A stretch of 64,000 nucleotides of DNA from Cladorhizidae sp. MBARI D1340-BT2 (GCA_028752905.1 JAQNBH010000011.1:26082833-26146832), one strand, 5' to 3'; numbered from the stretch's first letter, positions 47,589-60,029 are shown. Made by a program: numbers and translations. The notes: generated by a model not told the origin, from the sequence alone.

Positions 47589-47730
47589 GTGCTGCAATTG
47601 GTTTCATTGATGCACAATATTATTTTGGTGAAGTTGAATTCAAAAGGTTCTTTGCAATTTGGAGTGCTGTCTGGTGGCTTGCAGATACATGTTTGTGTTC
47701 AATTTAACATATCACAAGGATCAGCATCAC
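47589..47730 (+). pseudogene. Calx-beta half-domain exon C8, +1 frameshift
   Basis: Starts AAIGFIDAQYYFGEVEF in the phase-1 frame, a Calx-beta first half, then a one-base gain near an AAAA run (about 47644) moves the rest (FGVLSGGLQIHVCVQFNISQ, GSAS) to another frame. Its 142 nt is one more than the expected 141. Donor GTAAGG. The acceptor TATATAG is weak. No matching second half is found downstream, since the 24-bp minisatellite starts about 300 bp later. Confidence 0.75.
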
Positions 47731-48024
47731 GTAAGGAACAAATCATTGGTGTTACAAATGTTTATTTAGTGATAGTGCTCTAGTTCATATAGTCAGTCTT
47801 TCCCAATTTGATCATCAAGTCACATTTATGCTCACATATGCAAATTCTAATTAATGATAATCTTCTTTTTGAATTTTCACAACCACAGTTTATCCAGTGT
47901 AATGAACTTTCTAATGTTTGTACGAATATTTTCAACTAATATGAAATAATCTCAATCATTTAATTTTTTGGGCAATACCAAAAAAAGGGGCTTGATATTA
48001 AAACGTTGGCTTTCCAGTTTGATC

Positions 48025-51000
48025 GCTTGTTGCACATCCGAGTTCATGCCTTGATGCACACCAGAGTTCATGGCATGATGTTTATGGCTTGATGCACATC
48101 AGAGTTCATGTCTTGCTACACACCAGAGTTCATAGCTTGATACAGACCAGAGTTCATATCTTGATATCCACCAGAGTTCATGGCTTGATACACACCAGAG
48201 TGCATGGCTTGATACACACCAGAGTGCATGGCTTGATACACACCAGAGACCATAGCTCGATACACACCAGAGTTCATGGCTTGATGCACACCAGAATTGA
48301 TAGAGTTCATCACTTGCTGCACACCAGATTTAATGGCTTGGAACACACCAGAGTTAATGGCTTGATACACACCAGAGTTCATAGCCTGATACACAGCAGA
48401 GTTCATGGCTTGATGCACACCAGAGTTCTTACGTGTAGCTTGATGCACACCACAGTTCATGGCTTGCTACACACCAAAGTTCATTGCTTGATACCAACCA
48501 GAGTTCATAGCTTGAGAAAAACCAGAGTTCATTGATTGATGCACACCAGAGTTTATGGCTTGATGCACTAAGGTTCATGGCTTGATTCACACCAGAGTTC
48601 ATGGCTTGCTGTACACCAGAGTTCATGACTTAAGACACCAGAGTTCATGGCTTGAAACAGAGTTCATGACTGCTACACATCAGACTTCATGGCTTGCTAC
48701 ACACCTGAGTTCATAGCTTGATACAGACCAGAGTTCATAGCCTGATACCCACCAGAGTTCATGGCTTGATGCACACCAAAGTTCATGTCTTGCTACACAC
48801 CAGAGTTCATATCACTTGATACAGACCAGAGTTCATAGCTTGATACACACCAGAGTTCATAACTTGATGCACACCAGTGTTCATGGCTTGATGTAGACCA
48901 GAGTTCATGGCTTGATGCATACGAGTGTTCATGGCTTGTTGTTACACACCAGAGTTCATGGCTTGCTGCACGCCAGAGTTCATGGCTTGCTGCACGCCAG
49001 AGTTCATGGATTGGTACACACCAGAGTGGCTTAAGACACCAGTGTTCAATGCTTGCTGCACACTAGAGTTCATGGCTTGATACGGAGTTCATGACAGCTA
49101 CACACCAGAGTTCATGTCTTACTACAGACCAGAATTCATAGCTTGATACACACCAGAGTTACTGGCTTGATGCATGCCTGAGTTCATGGCTTGCTACACA
49201 CCAGAATTCATGGCTTGATGCACACCAGAGTTCAAGGCTTGATACACACCAGTGTTCATGTCTTGCCAGACACTAAAGTTCATAGCTTGATACAGACCAG
49301 AATTCATAGCTCTATCTATACACACCAGAGTTCATGTCTTCCTATACACTAGAGTTCATGGCTTGCTACACACCAGAATTCAAGGCTTGATGCATGCCAG
49401 AGTTCATGGCTTGATGCAGGCCAGTGTTCATGGCTTGCTACACACCAAAGTTCATGGCTTGATGCACACCAGAGTTCATGGCTTGATACACACCAGAGTT
49501 CATGGCTTGATGCACACCAGAGTTCATGGCTTGATGCACACCAGAGTTCATGGCTTCATGCACACCAGAGTTCATGGCTTGATGCACACCAAAGTTCATG
49601 GCTTGATGCACACCAGAGTTCATGGCTTGATGTACACCAGAGTTGATGGCTTGAGACACCTATAGTTCATGGCTAGTTACAGAGTTCATGACTGCTACAC
49701 ACCAGAGTTCATGTCTTGCTGCACATCAGAGTTCATAGCTTGATACACACCAGATTTCATAGCTTGATGCAGGCCAGAGTTCATGACTTGATGCTCACCA
49801 GAGTTCATAGCTTGATAAACACCAGAGTTCATTCCTTGATGCACATGTGAGTTCATGCCTTGATGCACACCAGAGTTCATGGCATGATGTTTATGGCTTG
49901 ATGCACATCAGAGTTCACGTCTTGCTACACACCAGAGTTCATAGCTTGATACAGACCAGAGTTCATATCTTGATATCCACCAGAGTTCATGGCTTGATAC
50001 ACACCAGAGTGCATGGCTTGATACACACCAGAGTGCATGGCTTGATACACACCAGAGACCATAGCTCGATACACACCAGAGTTCATGGCTTGATGCACAC
50101 CAGAATTGATAGAGTTCATCACTTGCTGCACACCAGATTTAATGGCTTGGAACACACCAGAGTTAATGGCTTGATACACACCAGAGTTCATAGCCTGATA
50201 CACAGCAGAGTTCAAGGCTTGATGCACACCAGAGTTCTTACGTGTAGCTTGATGCACACCACAGTTCATGGCTTGCTATACACCAAAGTTCATTGCTTGA
50301 TACCAACCAGAGTTCATAGCTTGAGAAAAACCAGAGTTCATTGATTGATGCACACCAGAGTTTATGGCTTGATGCACTAAGGTTCATGGCTTGATTCACA
50401 CCAGAGTTCATGGCTTGCTGTACACCAGAGTTCATGGCTTAAGACACCAGAGTTCATGGCTTGAAACAGAGTTCATGACTGCTACACATCAGACTTCATG
50501 GCTTGCTACACACCTGAGTTCATAGCTTGATACAGACCAGAGTTCATAGCCTGATACCCACCAGAGTTCATGGCTTGATGCACACCAAAGTTCATGTCTT
50601 GCTACACACCAGAGTTCATATCACTTGATACAGACCAGAGTTCATAGCTTGATACACACCAGAGTTCATAACTTGATGCACACCAGTGTTCATGGCTTGA
50701 TGTAGACCAGAGTTCATGGCTTGATGCATACCAGTATTCATGGCTTGTTGTTACACACCAGAGTTCATGGCTTGCTGCACGCCAGAGTTCATGGCTTGCT
50801 GCACGCCAGAGTTCATGGATTGGTACACACCAGAGTGGCTTAAGACACCAGTGTTCAATGCTTGCTGCACACTAGAGTTCATGGCTTGATACGGAGTTCA
50901 TGACAGCTACACACCAGAGTTCATGTCTTACTACAGACCAGAATTCATAGCTTGATACACACCAGAGTTACTGGCTTGATGCATGCCTGAGTTCATGGCT

Positions 51001-54000
51001 TGCTACACACCAGAGTTCATGGCTTGATGCACACCAGAGTTCATGGCTTGATACACACCAGTGTTCATGTCTTGCCAGACACTAAAGTTCATAGCTTGAT
51101 ACAGACCAGAATTCATAGCTCTATCTATACACACCAGAGTTCATGTCTTCCTATACACTAGAGTTCAAGGCTTGCTACACACCAGAATTCAAGGCTTGAT
51201 GCATGCCAGAGTTCATGGCTTGATGCAGGCCAGTGTTCATGGCTTGCTACACACCAAAGTTCATGGCTTGATGCACACCAGAGTTCATGGCTTGATACAC
51301 ACCAGAGTTCATGGCTTGATGCACACCAGAGTTCATGGCTTGATGCACACCAGAGTTCATGGCTTCATGCACACCAGAGTTCATGGCTTGATGCACACCA
51401 AAGTTCATGGCTTGATACACACCAGAGTTCATGGCTTGATGTACACCAGAGTTGATGGCTTGAGACACCTATAGTTCATGGCTAGTTACAGAGTTCATGA
51501 CTGCTACACACCAGAGTTCATGTCTTGCTGCACATCAGAGTTCATAGCTTGATACACACCAGATTTCATAGCTTGATGCACGCCAGAGTTCATGACTTGA
51601 TGCTCACCAGAGTTCATAGCTTGATAAACACCAGAGTTCATTGCTTGATGCACATCTGAGTTCATGCCTTGATGCACACCAGAGTTCATGGCATGATGTT
51701 TATGGCTTGATGCACATCAGAGTTCATGTCTTGCTACACACCAGAGTTCATAGCTTGATACAGACCAGAGTTCATATCTTGATATCCACCAGAGTTCATG
51801 GCTTGATACACACCAGAGTGCATGGCTTGATACACACCAGAGTGCATGGCTTGATACACACCAGAGACCATAGCTCGATACACACCAGAGTTCATGGCTT
51901 GATGCACACCAGAATTGATAGAGTTCATCACTTGCTGCACACCAGATTTAATGGCTTGGAACACACCAGAGTTAATGGCTTGATACACACCAGAGTTCAT
52001 AGCCTGATACACAGCAGAGTTCATGGCTTGATGCACACCAGAGTTCTTACGTGTAGCTTAATGCACACCACAGTTCATGGCTTGCTACACACCAAAGTTC
52101 ATTGCTTGATACCAACCAGAGTTCATAGCTTGAGAAAAACCAGAGTTCATTGATTGATGCACACCAGAGTTTATGGCTTGATGCACTAAGGTTCATGGCT
52201 TGATTCACACCAGAGTTCATGGCTTGCTGTACACCAGAGTTCATGGCTTAAGACACCAGAGTTCATGGCTTGAAACAGAGTTCATGACTGCTACACATCA
52301 GACTTCATGGCTTGCTACACACCTGAGTTCATAGCTTGATACAGACCAGAGTTCATAGCCTGATACCCACCAGAGTTCATGGCTTGATGCACACCAAAGT
52401 TCATGTCTTGCTACACACCAGAGTTCATATCACTTGATACAGACCAGAGTTCATAGCTTGATACACACCAGAGTTCATAGCTTGATGCACACCAGTGTTC
52501 ATGGCTTGATGTAGACCAGAGTTCATGGCTTGATGCATACCAGTATTCATGGCTTGTTGTTAGACACCAGAGTTCATGGCTTGCTGCACGCCAGAGTTCA
52601 TGGCTTGCTGCACGCCAGAGTTCATGGCTTGAGACAGAGTTCATGACTGCTACATATCAAAGTTAATAATGTCTTGCTACACACCAGAGTTCATAGCTTG
52701 ATACAGACCAGAGTTCATGGCTTGATGCACACCAGAGTTGATGGCTTGCTGCACTCCAGAGTTCATGGCTTCCTACACACCAGTGTTCATCACTTGGTAC
52801 ACACCAGAGTTCGTGGCTTGATGCACAACAAAGTTCATGGATTGATGCACACCAGAGTTCATGGCTTTAAACACCAGAATTCATGGATTGATACAGATTT
52901 CATGACTGCTACACACCAGAGTTCATATCTTGCTACACACCATAGTTCATAGCTTGATACACACCAGAGTTCATAGCTTGATGCATGCCAGAATTCATGG
53001 CTTGCTGAACGCCAGAGTTCATTGCTTGCTACACACCAGAGTTCATAGCTTGATACCCACCAGAGTTCATGGTTTGATGCTCACCAAAGTTCATGGCTTA
53101 TTGCACACCAGAGTTGATGGCTAGATGTACACCAAGGTTCATGGCTTGAGACACCAGAGTCCATGGCTTGATGATACAGTTCATGACTGCTACGCACCAG
53201 ACTTCAATGCTTGTGACACACCAGAGTTCATAGCTTGAAACAGACCAGAGTTCATAGCTTGATATCCATCAGAGTTCATGGCTTGATGCACAGCAGAGTT
53301 CATGTCTTAATACACACCAGAGTTCATGTCTTGTACACAGAGAGTTCATATACAGACCAGAGTTCATAGCTTGATACCCACCAGAGTCCTTGGCTAGATG
53401 CATACCTGAGTTCATGGCTTGATGCACACCTGAGTTCATGGCTTTATACACACCAGAGTTTATGGCTTGACAAACCAGAGTTCATGGCTTGATGCACACC
53501 AGAGTTCAGAGCTTGTTGCACGCCAGAGTTCAAGGCTTGCTACATAACAGAGTTCATAGCTTCATACACATCAGTGTTCATGGCTTGATGCACACCAAAG
53601 TTCATGGCTTGATGCACAGCAGAGTTCATGGCTTGATACACACCAGAGTTCATGGCTTGATGCACACCAGAGTTCATGGCTTGATGCACACCAGAGTTCA
53701 TGGCTTCATGCACACCATAGTTCATGGCTCCATGCACACCAAAGTTCATGGCTTGATGCACACCAGAGTTCATGGCTTGATGTACACCAGAGTTGATGGC
53801 TTGAGACACCTATAGTTCATGGCTAGTTACAGAGTTCATGACTGCTACACACCAGAGTTCATGTCTTGCTGCACATCAGAGTTCATAGCTTGATACATAC
53901 CAGATTTCATAGCTTGATGCACGCCGGAGTTCATGTCTTGCTGTACGCCAGAGTTCATGTCTTGCTACACCCCAGAGTTCATACCTTGATACACACCAGA

Positions 54001-55527
54001 CCTCATAACTTGATACACACACGAGTTCATAGCTTGATACAGACTAGAATATCTTGATACCCGCCAGAGTTCATGGCTTGATGCACATAAGAGTTCATGT
54101 TTTGCTACACACCAGAATTTATACAGCTTGATATAGACTGGAGTTCATAGCTTGATTGATACACAGCAGAATTCATGTTTTGCTACACACCAGAGTTCAT
54201 ATAGCTTGATACACACCATAGTTCATGGCTTGACACACACCAGTGTTCATGGCTTGCTACACACCAGAGTTCATAGCTTGATACCCACCACAGTTCATGG
54301 CTTGATGCACACCAAAGTTCATGCTTGATGCAAGCCAGAGTTCATGTCTTGATGCACACCAGAGTTCATGGCTTGATGCACACCATGAGTTCATGGCTTG
54401 ATGCATACCAGAGTTCATGGCTTGATGCACACCAGAGTTCATGGCTCGATGCAAACCAAAGTTCATGGCTTGATGCACACCAGAGTTCATGGCTCGAGCC
54501 ACCAGAGTTCATGGCTTGATACAGAATTCATGACTCCTTCACACCAGAGTTCATGTCTTGCTACACACTAGAGTTCATAGCTTGATACACACCAGAGTTC
54601 ATGGCTTGATGCACCCCGGAGTTCATGGCTTGCTGGACGCCAGAGTTCATGTCTTGCTACACATCAGACTTCATACATAGCTTGGTACACACCAGAGTTC
54701 ATAGCTTGCTACATGCCATTGTAAATAGCTTGATGCACTCCTGAGTTGATGGTTTGATGCACACCAGAGTTCATGCTTGTTGCACACCAGAGTTCTTGGC
54801 TTGATGCACACCAGTGTTCATGGCTTGGTACACACCAAAGTACATGGCTTAACACACCAGTGTTCAAGGCTTGCTGCACACTAGAGTTCATGGTTTGATA
54901 CGGAGTTCATAACTGCTACACACCAGAGTTCATGTCTTGCTACAGACCAGAATTCATAGCTTGATACCACCATAGTTACTGGCTTGATGCATGCCTGAGT
55001 TCATGGCTTGCTACACACCAGAGTTCATGGCTTGATGCACACCAGAGTTCATGGCTTGATGCACACCAGAGTTCATGGGTTGATGCACACCAGAGTTAAT
55101 AGCTTGATACACACAGAGTTCATAGCTTGATGCACACCAGAGTTCATGGCTTGAAACACACCAGAGTTCATGGCTTTAGATGCCAGACTTCATGGCTTGA
55201 TACAGAGTTCATGACTTCTACACACCAGACCTCATAACTTGCTACACACCCGAGTTCATAGCTTGATATAGACCAGAGTTCATAGCTTCATACCCGCCAG
55301 AGTTCATGGCTTGATGCACACCAGAGTTCATGTCTTGCTACACATCAGAATTCATATAGCTTGATAGAGACTGGAGTTCATAGCTTGATACACACCAGAA
55401 TTCATGTTTTGCTACACATCAGAGTTCATATAGCTTGATACAGACCAAAGTTCATAGGTTTATACACAACAGAGTTCATGGCTTGATGCACACCAGAGTT
55501 CATGGCTTGATGCACATCAGAATTCAT
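48025..55527. repeat. 24-bp minisatellite array with higher-order repeats
   Basis: About 7.5 kb of a 24-bp unit (GATGCACACC then AGAGTTCATGG then CTT) with frequent variants and some short deletions. As 24 is a multiple of three, long open frames appear on both strands: RVHGLMHT repeats on + and MNSGVHQA repeats on -. These are products of the repeat, not genes. A 1809-bp block is repeated almost exactly at 48040-49848, 49849-51657 and, in part, 51658 to about 52630. Later units (53480-53900) again resemble 49360-49760. Confidence 0.95.
49849..51657. repeat. 1809-bp higher-order repeat, copy 2
   Basis: Copy 2 of the higher-order unit, in direct tandem with copy 1 (48040-49848) and a partial copy 3 (51658 to about 52630). 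Matching landmarks are offset by exactly 1809 bp along the whole length, with only scattered substitutions, so the amplification is recent. Confidence 0.9.
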
Positions 55528-55541
55528 GAACTCTGGTGCGC
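55512..55541. repeat. Inverted unit at the end of the 24-bp array
   Basis: GCACATCAGAATTC, spacer AT, then GAACTCTGGTGCGC: the last 24-bp unit is followed by an inverted partial unit, giving a 14-bp hairpin with three mismatches. The 34-bp array starts right after it. Confidence 0.8.
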
Positions 55542-56215
55542 ATGTTGAGAGCGTTGAGAGCCATACTTTAGTCAACTATGGCTGTGTTGAGAGCTAGTCA
55601 ACTATTGCTGTATTGAGAGCCATACTGTCAGTCAACTATGGCTGTGTTGAGAGCGTTGAGAGCCATACTGTAATCAACTATGGCTGTGTTGAGAGCTACT
55701 CAACAATTGCTGTGTTGAGAGTCACTGTCAGTCAACTATGGCTGTGTTGAGAGCCATACTGAAGTCAACTATGGCTGTGTTGAGAGCTATACTGTTAGTC
55801 AACTATGCTGTGTTGAGAGCCATACTGTCAGTCAACTATGGCTGTGTTGAGAGCCATACTGTCAGTCAACTATGGCTGTGTTGGGAGCCATACTGTCAGT
55901 CAACTATGGCTGTGTTGAGAGCCATACTGTCAGTCAACTATGGATGTGTTGGGAGCCATATTGTCAGTCAACTATGGCTATGTTAAGAGCCATATTGTCA
56001 GTTAACTATGGCTGTGTTGAGAGCCACACTGTCAGTCAACTATGGCTGTGTTGAGAGTCATACTGTCAGTCAACTATGGCTATGTTGAGAGCCATATTGT
56101 CAGTCAACTATGGCAGTGTTGAGAGCCACACTGTCAGTCAACTATGGCTGTGTTGAGATCCAAACTGTTAGTCAACTATGGCTTTGTTGAGAGCCATTTG
56201 TCAGTTAACTATGGT
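55542..56215. repeat. 34-bp tandem repeat array
   Basis: About 19 units of a 34-mer containing GTCAACTATGGCTGTGTTG and AGAGCCATACT. The first units are irregular (extra GAGCGTT segments). It does not keep a frame and shows no coding signal. Confidence 0.93.
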
Positions 56216-56521
56216 TGTGTAGAGAGTCAGGCATCCAGTCAGCCAATATGCCATGCAAGAAGTCATGTATTCAGTTGCAAGTGATTGAATGCAAGTCTTG
56301 CGTACCAGATGCCTACAGCCAAGCATCCTTTAGCCATTGTGAGGCAGGCTTACCTTGTGTAACTGTGACCTGGACCAACCAGCATTATGTAACTTTATTG
56401 GCAACCCTAGGAGGAAAATTATTTAGATTTGTGTTGTAGAGACATGCTTCATGGACTAGGGCACTGGCCTAGAACATTTACCTGCCACTCCAATCAGCAA
56501 GCCATCTACCAAAACTATAGA
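56216..56521. other. Spacer between repeat array and hAT element
   Basis: Nothing recognised. A few degenerate AGTCAG/CAGTCA remnants of the 34-bp array remain at the left edge. Confidence 0.5.
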
Positions 56522-56529
56522 GCCAGACA

Positions 56530-57939
56530 TAGGCCTTGGCACATATGCTAATTTTTTTTAGCTATTATGCTATGCTCCTATGCTCTGAGAACCATATTAT
56601 TATGCTTCCTAGTCCTTATCATTATGCTCTCAATATAACCATTATGCTCATGCAAACTAACCTTTGACCTTGTCATGTGATCTACCATGTGGCCAAAACA
56701 AACAGCTGACTGAGTTAAATATATGCACAGACTGACAGGCCTTCATGGCTTCTGTTTCACTACCAGTGTCTGAGACTGACACAGATACTATTGCTCTAGG
56801 CGAGACTGCTGCAATTCAATTCAAGTACGTCTGTTGTGCGCGTCTTACAAATATCAGCTCACAGCGGATGCTCAACCTCGACCTTAAGCTTTGGTTGCTA
56901 ACCCGGTTTCAGTTAAGCGGTAATTGCTGCCACCAGAGTTCTACAATTCCCCCTTCTTCCCAGATACAAGGTTCTTAAGCCTTAAGAATATCTTAGTAAT
57001 TGTTAAGCATAAGTATAGAGTAGAACTGATTCACGTGGGCTCGGCTGGGACTTTAAATAGACTCCAGCCGGGCAACTAAAAGATGACCAAATAAGGTAAC
57101 AGTTATAAATAGATGCGTGAGAGTAGAATAGGGTAAAGTGGTGTATGAACCAGTCTCCGTTATATATACAATGGTGATACAGATATCAAAGTGTTAAGAG
57201 TGATACAGGGAAATAATAATAACACTTACACATATCACACTTACACATACATAAATGTTCATGTCCGATTCTGTGGCATGACAACGTCACTGGCCCAATG
57301 CAGCTGCTGTTGCAAATAGATTGCTACTGCACTGCAGCCGGAGCAGTACTGGATGAGCTGTGCTGGCAACTGTGTACAAGGGGTTTCCATTACTTTGAAA
57401 TGAAGTTTTTCAGGATTTTAAACCTACTATGGATGCATTTAAGAGTGCTCGCCTTTTCAATCCACGGAAGGTCACTGCTGCTTCAGTAGACACATTGAAG
57501 GCATTGCCTTTCTTCAGAGATGAACTCATTATTGATTTGAAGCTAGAACTACCATCTTATTTAGTAGCAGCTAAAGGTACTTGCAAGGGAAGTGATCCCT
57601 TTGAAATGGTGGGGGCATAATAAAGGAACATTGCCATAGTGGAGTCAGGGATTCAGAAAAGTCATTTTGATTCAGCCATCCTCAGCATCAACTGAAAGAG
57701 TTTTTTCAATTTTGGAGAGACATTTTACACAATCTCAGCAATCTGCGCTTCACGACTACGTTGAGTGTGAGTAATGCTAGAGTTTAACAATTCTTAGAAC
57801 TGTAATTATTATGTTTTGTAATAATCACATTTGTTGAGCACATTTGTTGTCATTATGCCCAAATATTTTGCAATTATGCTCAAGTGGAAAGGAGAGCTAT
57901 TATGCTCAAATTTATGCCAGCATAATGTGCCAAGGCCTA
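56530..57939 (+). mobile_element. hAT element with 8-bp target duplication, decayed
   Basis: A 1410-bp element bounded by inverted repeats TAGGCCTTGGCACAT (left) and its complement (right, ending 57939), extended by a gapped match ATGCT/AGCAT. The flanks are GCCAGACA (56522-56529) and GCCAGGCA (57940-57947), an 8-bp duplication with one mismatch, as expected for hAT. Internal ATTATGCTC motifs recur near both ends, likely subterminal transposase sites. It contains a remnant of a hAT transposase gene. Confidence 0.88.
56745..57780 (+). pseudogene. hAT transposase remnant
   Basis: A possible N-terminal piece starts MASVSLPVSETDTDTIALGE (56745). A later piece reads MDAFKSARLFNPRKVTAAS, VDTLKALPFFRDELIIDLKL (57429-57620). 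The end (about 57670-57770) gives IQPSSASTERVFSILERHFT, QSQQSALHDYVECE, the hAT C-terminal dimerisation segment (usual PSSA.SERVFS...). The core with the catalytic acidic residues is not recognisable and may be deleted, as only about 1.4 kb remains. Not functional. Confidence 0.78.
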
Positions 57940-57947
57940 GCCAGGCA

Positions 57948-59301
57948 GACAGTAGCTTAACAATTCAATGACTCTAGCATGCACCTTGTGAAACATAATT
58001 TGTTGATTCTGTCAATCCATTTTCACATCAGTGATTGTGCCAACCACAGTAAAGTGGGAAAGTCATGTAAGCTCAACTTCAAAGCAGAACTCAACTCAAC
58101 CAGAATTGATTATCCCCAGTAACCTGTAGGCGGTTTAGGTTATATCTTCAAGATCTAGCTTTGTATCTAGGTATGTATCTAGCTATGTATCTAGGTATAT
58201 ATCTAGCTATGTATGTATCTTCTATCTCAGTTATTTTCATCAAAAAACTTGCTTACAAACAAAAGAATGTTAGTAGCAGAAGGCTCCAAATTTTCCCCAA
58301 TGCATGTCATATCTTGTAAAATGTGGGCAAGGATCATCAAAACAGTATTTTCTGCTGTTTTTTTTTGTTGCACATTTGTTACTGAGAACTTGAAGGAGAT
58401 TGTAGCTGACCCACTACTAAGGGGCCAATTCTAATAACAAAATATGGTGTGTGCTGACTTTTAGAGCTTACAAGAAGTTAAAAGTTGGATAAAGTATTTT
58501 ACTAATGCTAAGAGTCATTCTTCTTCTCTGCTGTTTGTTTGTGGAGTTCCCCAACTACAATGGAGAAGGAGGCTGTCGCAAATCCTCTAAGGGGATAACT
58601 TTTTTATTCCTTGAATAGAAGTGTACCGCAGCACATATGCATACAAACCAACCAACAAAATCTCTGCATATTAGTAGGTACTACTTATACTCCCAAGAAC
58701 ATGGAAGATATCAAATCGTATGATGTGGACTACATTTTAGTCTATAAATTGACTTCCATGACAACCAGTAACTACTTGCCAATGTGTTATTTTATTGCAA
58801 GTTTAATGACGCAATACAAACATTTAATGTATCTATTATGTAGCAATGTAGTATCTATGTTGTGGCATCTAAAAACATATCTGGCATTATTACCAAAGGC
58901 CTGAATGCATTCCAATCAAGCAGGATTCATAATGCAATGTATATTGCTATTAGTCAGTATTACAGTTATCAAGTCTAGCTACCACTGCAACCAAAGACTA
59001 TGGATACACCCAGCACCTGGTAACAAAATTACTATAACAGCCCTCAAACTGTTAGCTATCTGTAGAACACCTATACCTTGTTTGCATAACATTACTGTAT
59101 GTTTAAGCAGATACCTGTCTACAAACAGGGTAGGTTTCTCAAAGTTCCAATGCGTCCCACCCACGTCTACAAATCCTATAGAGTATTTGGAAACTAAATA
59201 GCTCACAGAGCATTTCATCCTGTGCTAGATTCTTGGTCCGACACAATACAATGGATGTAAGTATTAAACCAAATCCTACTCTTGCATGCTTCATATCCAT
59301 T
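57948..59301. other. Intergenic region, partly the 3' side of the minus-strand gene
   Basis: A TATCTAGCTATG-type microsatellite lies at about 58160-58210. Two similar short segments occur at 58393 and 58567 (GAAGGAG...CTAAGGGG), perhaps an old duplication. Open stretches of about 97 codons at 58611 and 58905 (+) have no recognisable features and are not called genes. The part next to 59302 may be 3' untranslated sequence of the minus-strand gene; no nearby AATAAA is evident. Confidence 0.45.
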
Positions 59302-59380
59302 TCATTGCATTTCTGGCTTTGCAACATTATGGAATGACACAATGTCAGTAAATGGAATGCCTAGGAGAAGCTCAATGAAA
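59302..59380 (-). CDS. Terminal exon: cytoplasmic tail of a membrane protein
   Basis: Minus-strand last coding exon of 79 nt. After acceptor CTGTACAG it reads, in the phase set by the exon at 59426, FIELLLGIPFTDIVSFHNVA and KPEMQ followed by TGA (59302-59304). The preceding exon ends in two bases of an Arg codon, and the first base here completes it. This phase match across a 45-nt intron is good support for a real gene. The product would end with a cytoplasmic tail of about 28 residues after the membrane segment. No known motif is recognised in the tail. Confidence 0.65.
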
Positions 59381-59425
59381 CTGTACAGTAGTCGGATTTG
59401 GGATGGTATACTAAATATTTCTTAC

Positions 59426-59507
59426 CGCATTTCAAAAATCACAATAAACAATATCGAAATGGCAGCAATGATGACCAGCACAACAGCAGAAGAGACAGCA
59501 ATCACCT
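59426..59507 (-). CDS. Transmembrane-segment exon of a minus-strand gene
   Basis: An 82-nt exon on the minus strand between acceptor TTGTTTTAG and donor GTAAGA. It encodes VIAVSSAVVLVIIAAISILF and IVIFEMR, an uninterrupted stretch of about 25 hydrophobic residues closed by a basic residue, which is a typical single-pass membrane helix with the cytoplasm on the C-terminal side. Incoming phase is 1, outgoing phase is 2, matching the next exon (59302-59380). Upstream exons should lie to the right, but that side soon enters repeat arrays and I find none. Probably the 3' end of a surface receptor gene. Confidence 0.65.
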
Positions 59508-60020
59508 CTAAAACAAAGTAAATTGGAATAATAATACATGTAAAATCTGTCATACAACAAGGGCAAAAATCCTGCACCACCACAACTGGAGTATTAACTC
59601 GAAACTGGATTCAAGGCAGATCTCACTTACAAAATCAAAATTTTAACTAGCAAAGCAGCCAACCTATTGAGATTGGCATTTGTTATCCATCCAGGACAAA
59701 AAAAAATCATTTTATTTTTTGACCCATGACATTGCATCCCCATGACATTGCATCATTAGAGTTACAATGACATTTACCTCATCACTCTAAAGGCAGCTTT
59801 TTTCCTTTCCCTTTGTCAAACTCAAGTGTTTTAGTTCAATTAATGCATTCACTAAAACATGAGATATTGAATGGCAGAGTTTCTAGAATAATGAACAGTG
59901 TTCTTCAGTTACTCCCTCATGATTAGTAAACGGTCAAATGGTCTACTTTTAAAAGCTGTGGGTTAGGTGGGTGGTCAGCGTAAAGCCGGAAAAAAGTAGA
60001 GGGACATAAAAATTTGATAC
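59508..60020. other. Upstream side of the minus-strand TM exon
   Basis: No further exon in the right phase is seen. One minus-strand stretch with a GTAAGT donor (at about 59630) does not match the phase required by the TM exon. A short direct repeat, CCCATGACATTGCATC, occurs twice at 59724-59753. Confidence 0.5.
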
Positions 60021-60029
60021 ACTTGTACA

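Noticed and set aside
48089..54519. Long open frames on both strands (RVHGLMHT and MNSGVHQA repeats)
   Set aside because: They arise because the 24-bp unit is a multiple of three and lacks stops in these frames. They are broken wherever a unit has an indel, and there is no splice, signal or start context.
58611..59201. Two open frames of about 97 codons on the + strand
   Set aside because: No domain or exon signals, and they lie on the 3' side of the better supported minus-strand gene end.
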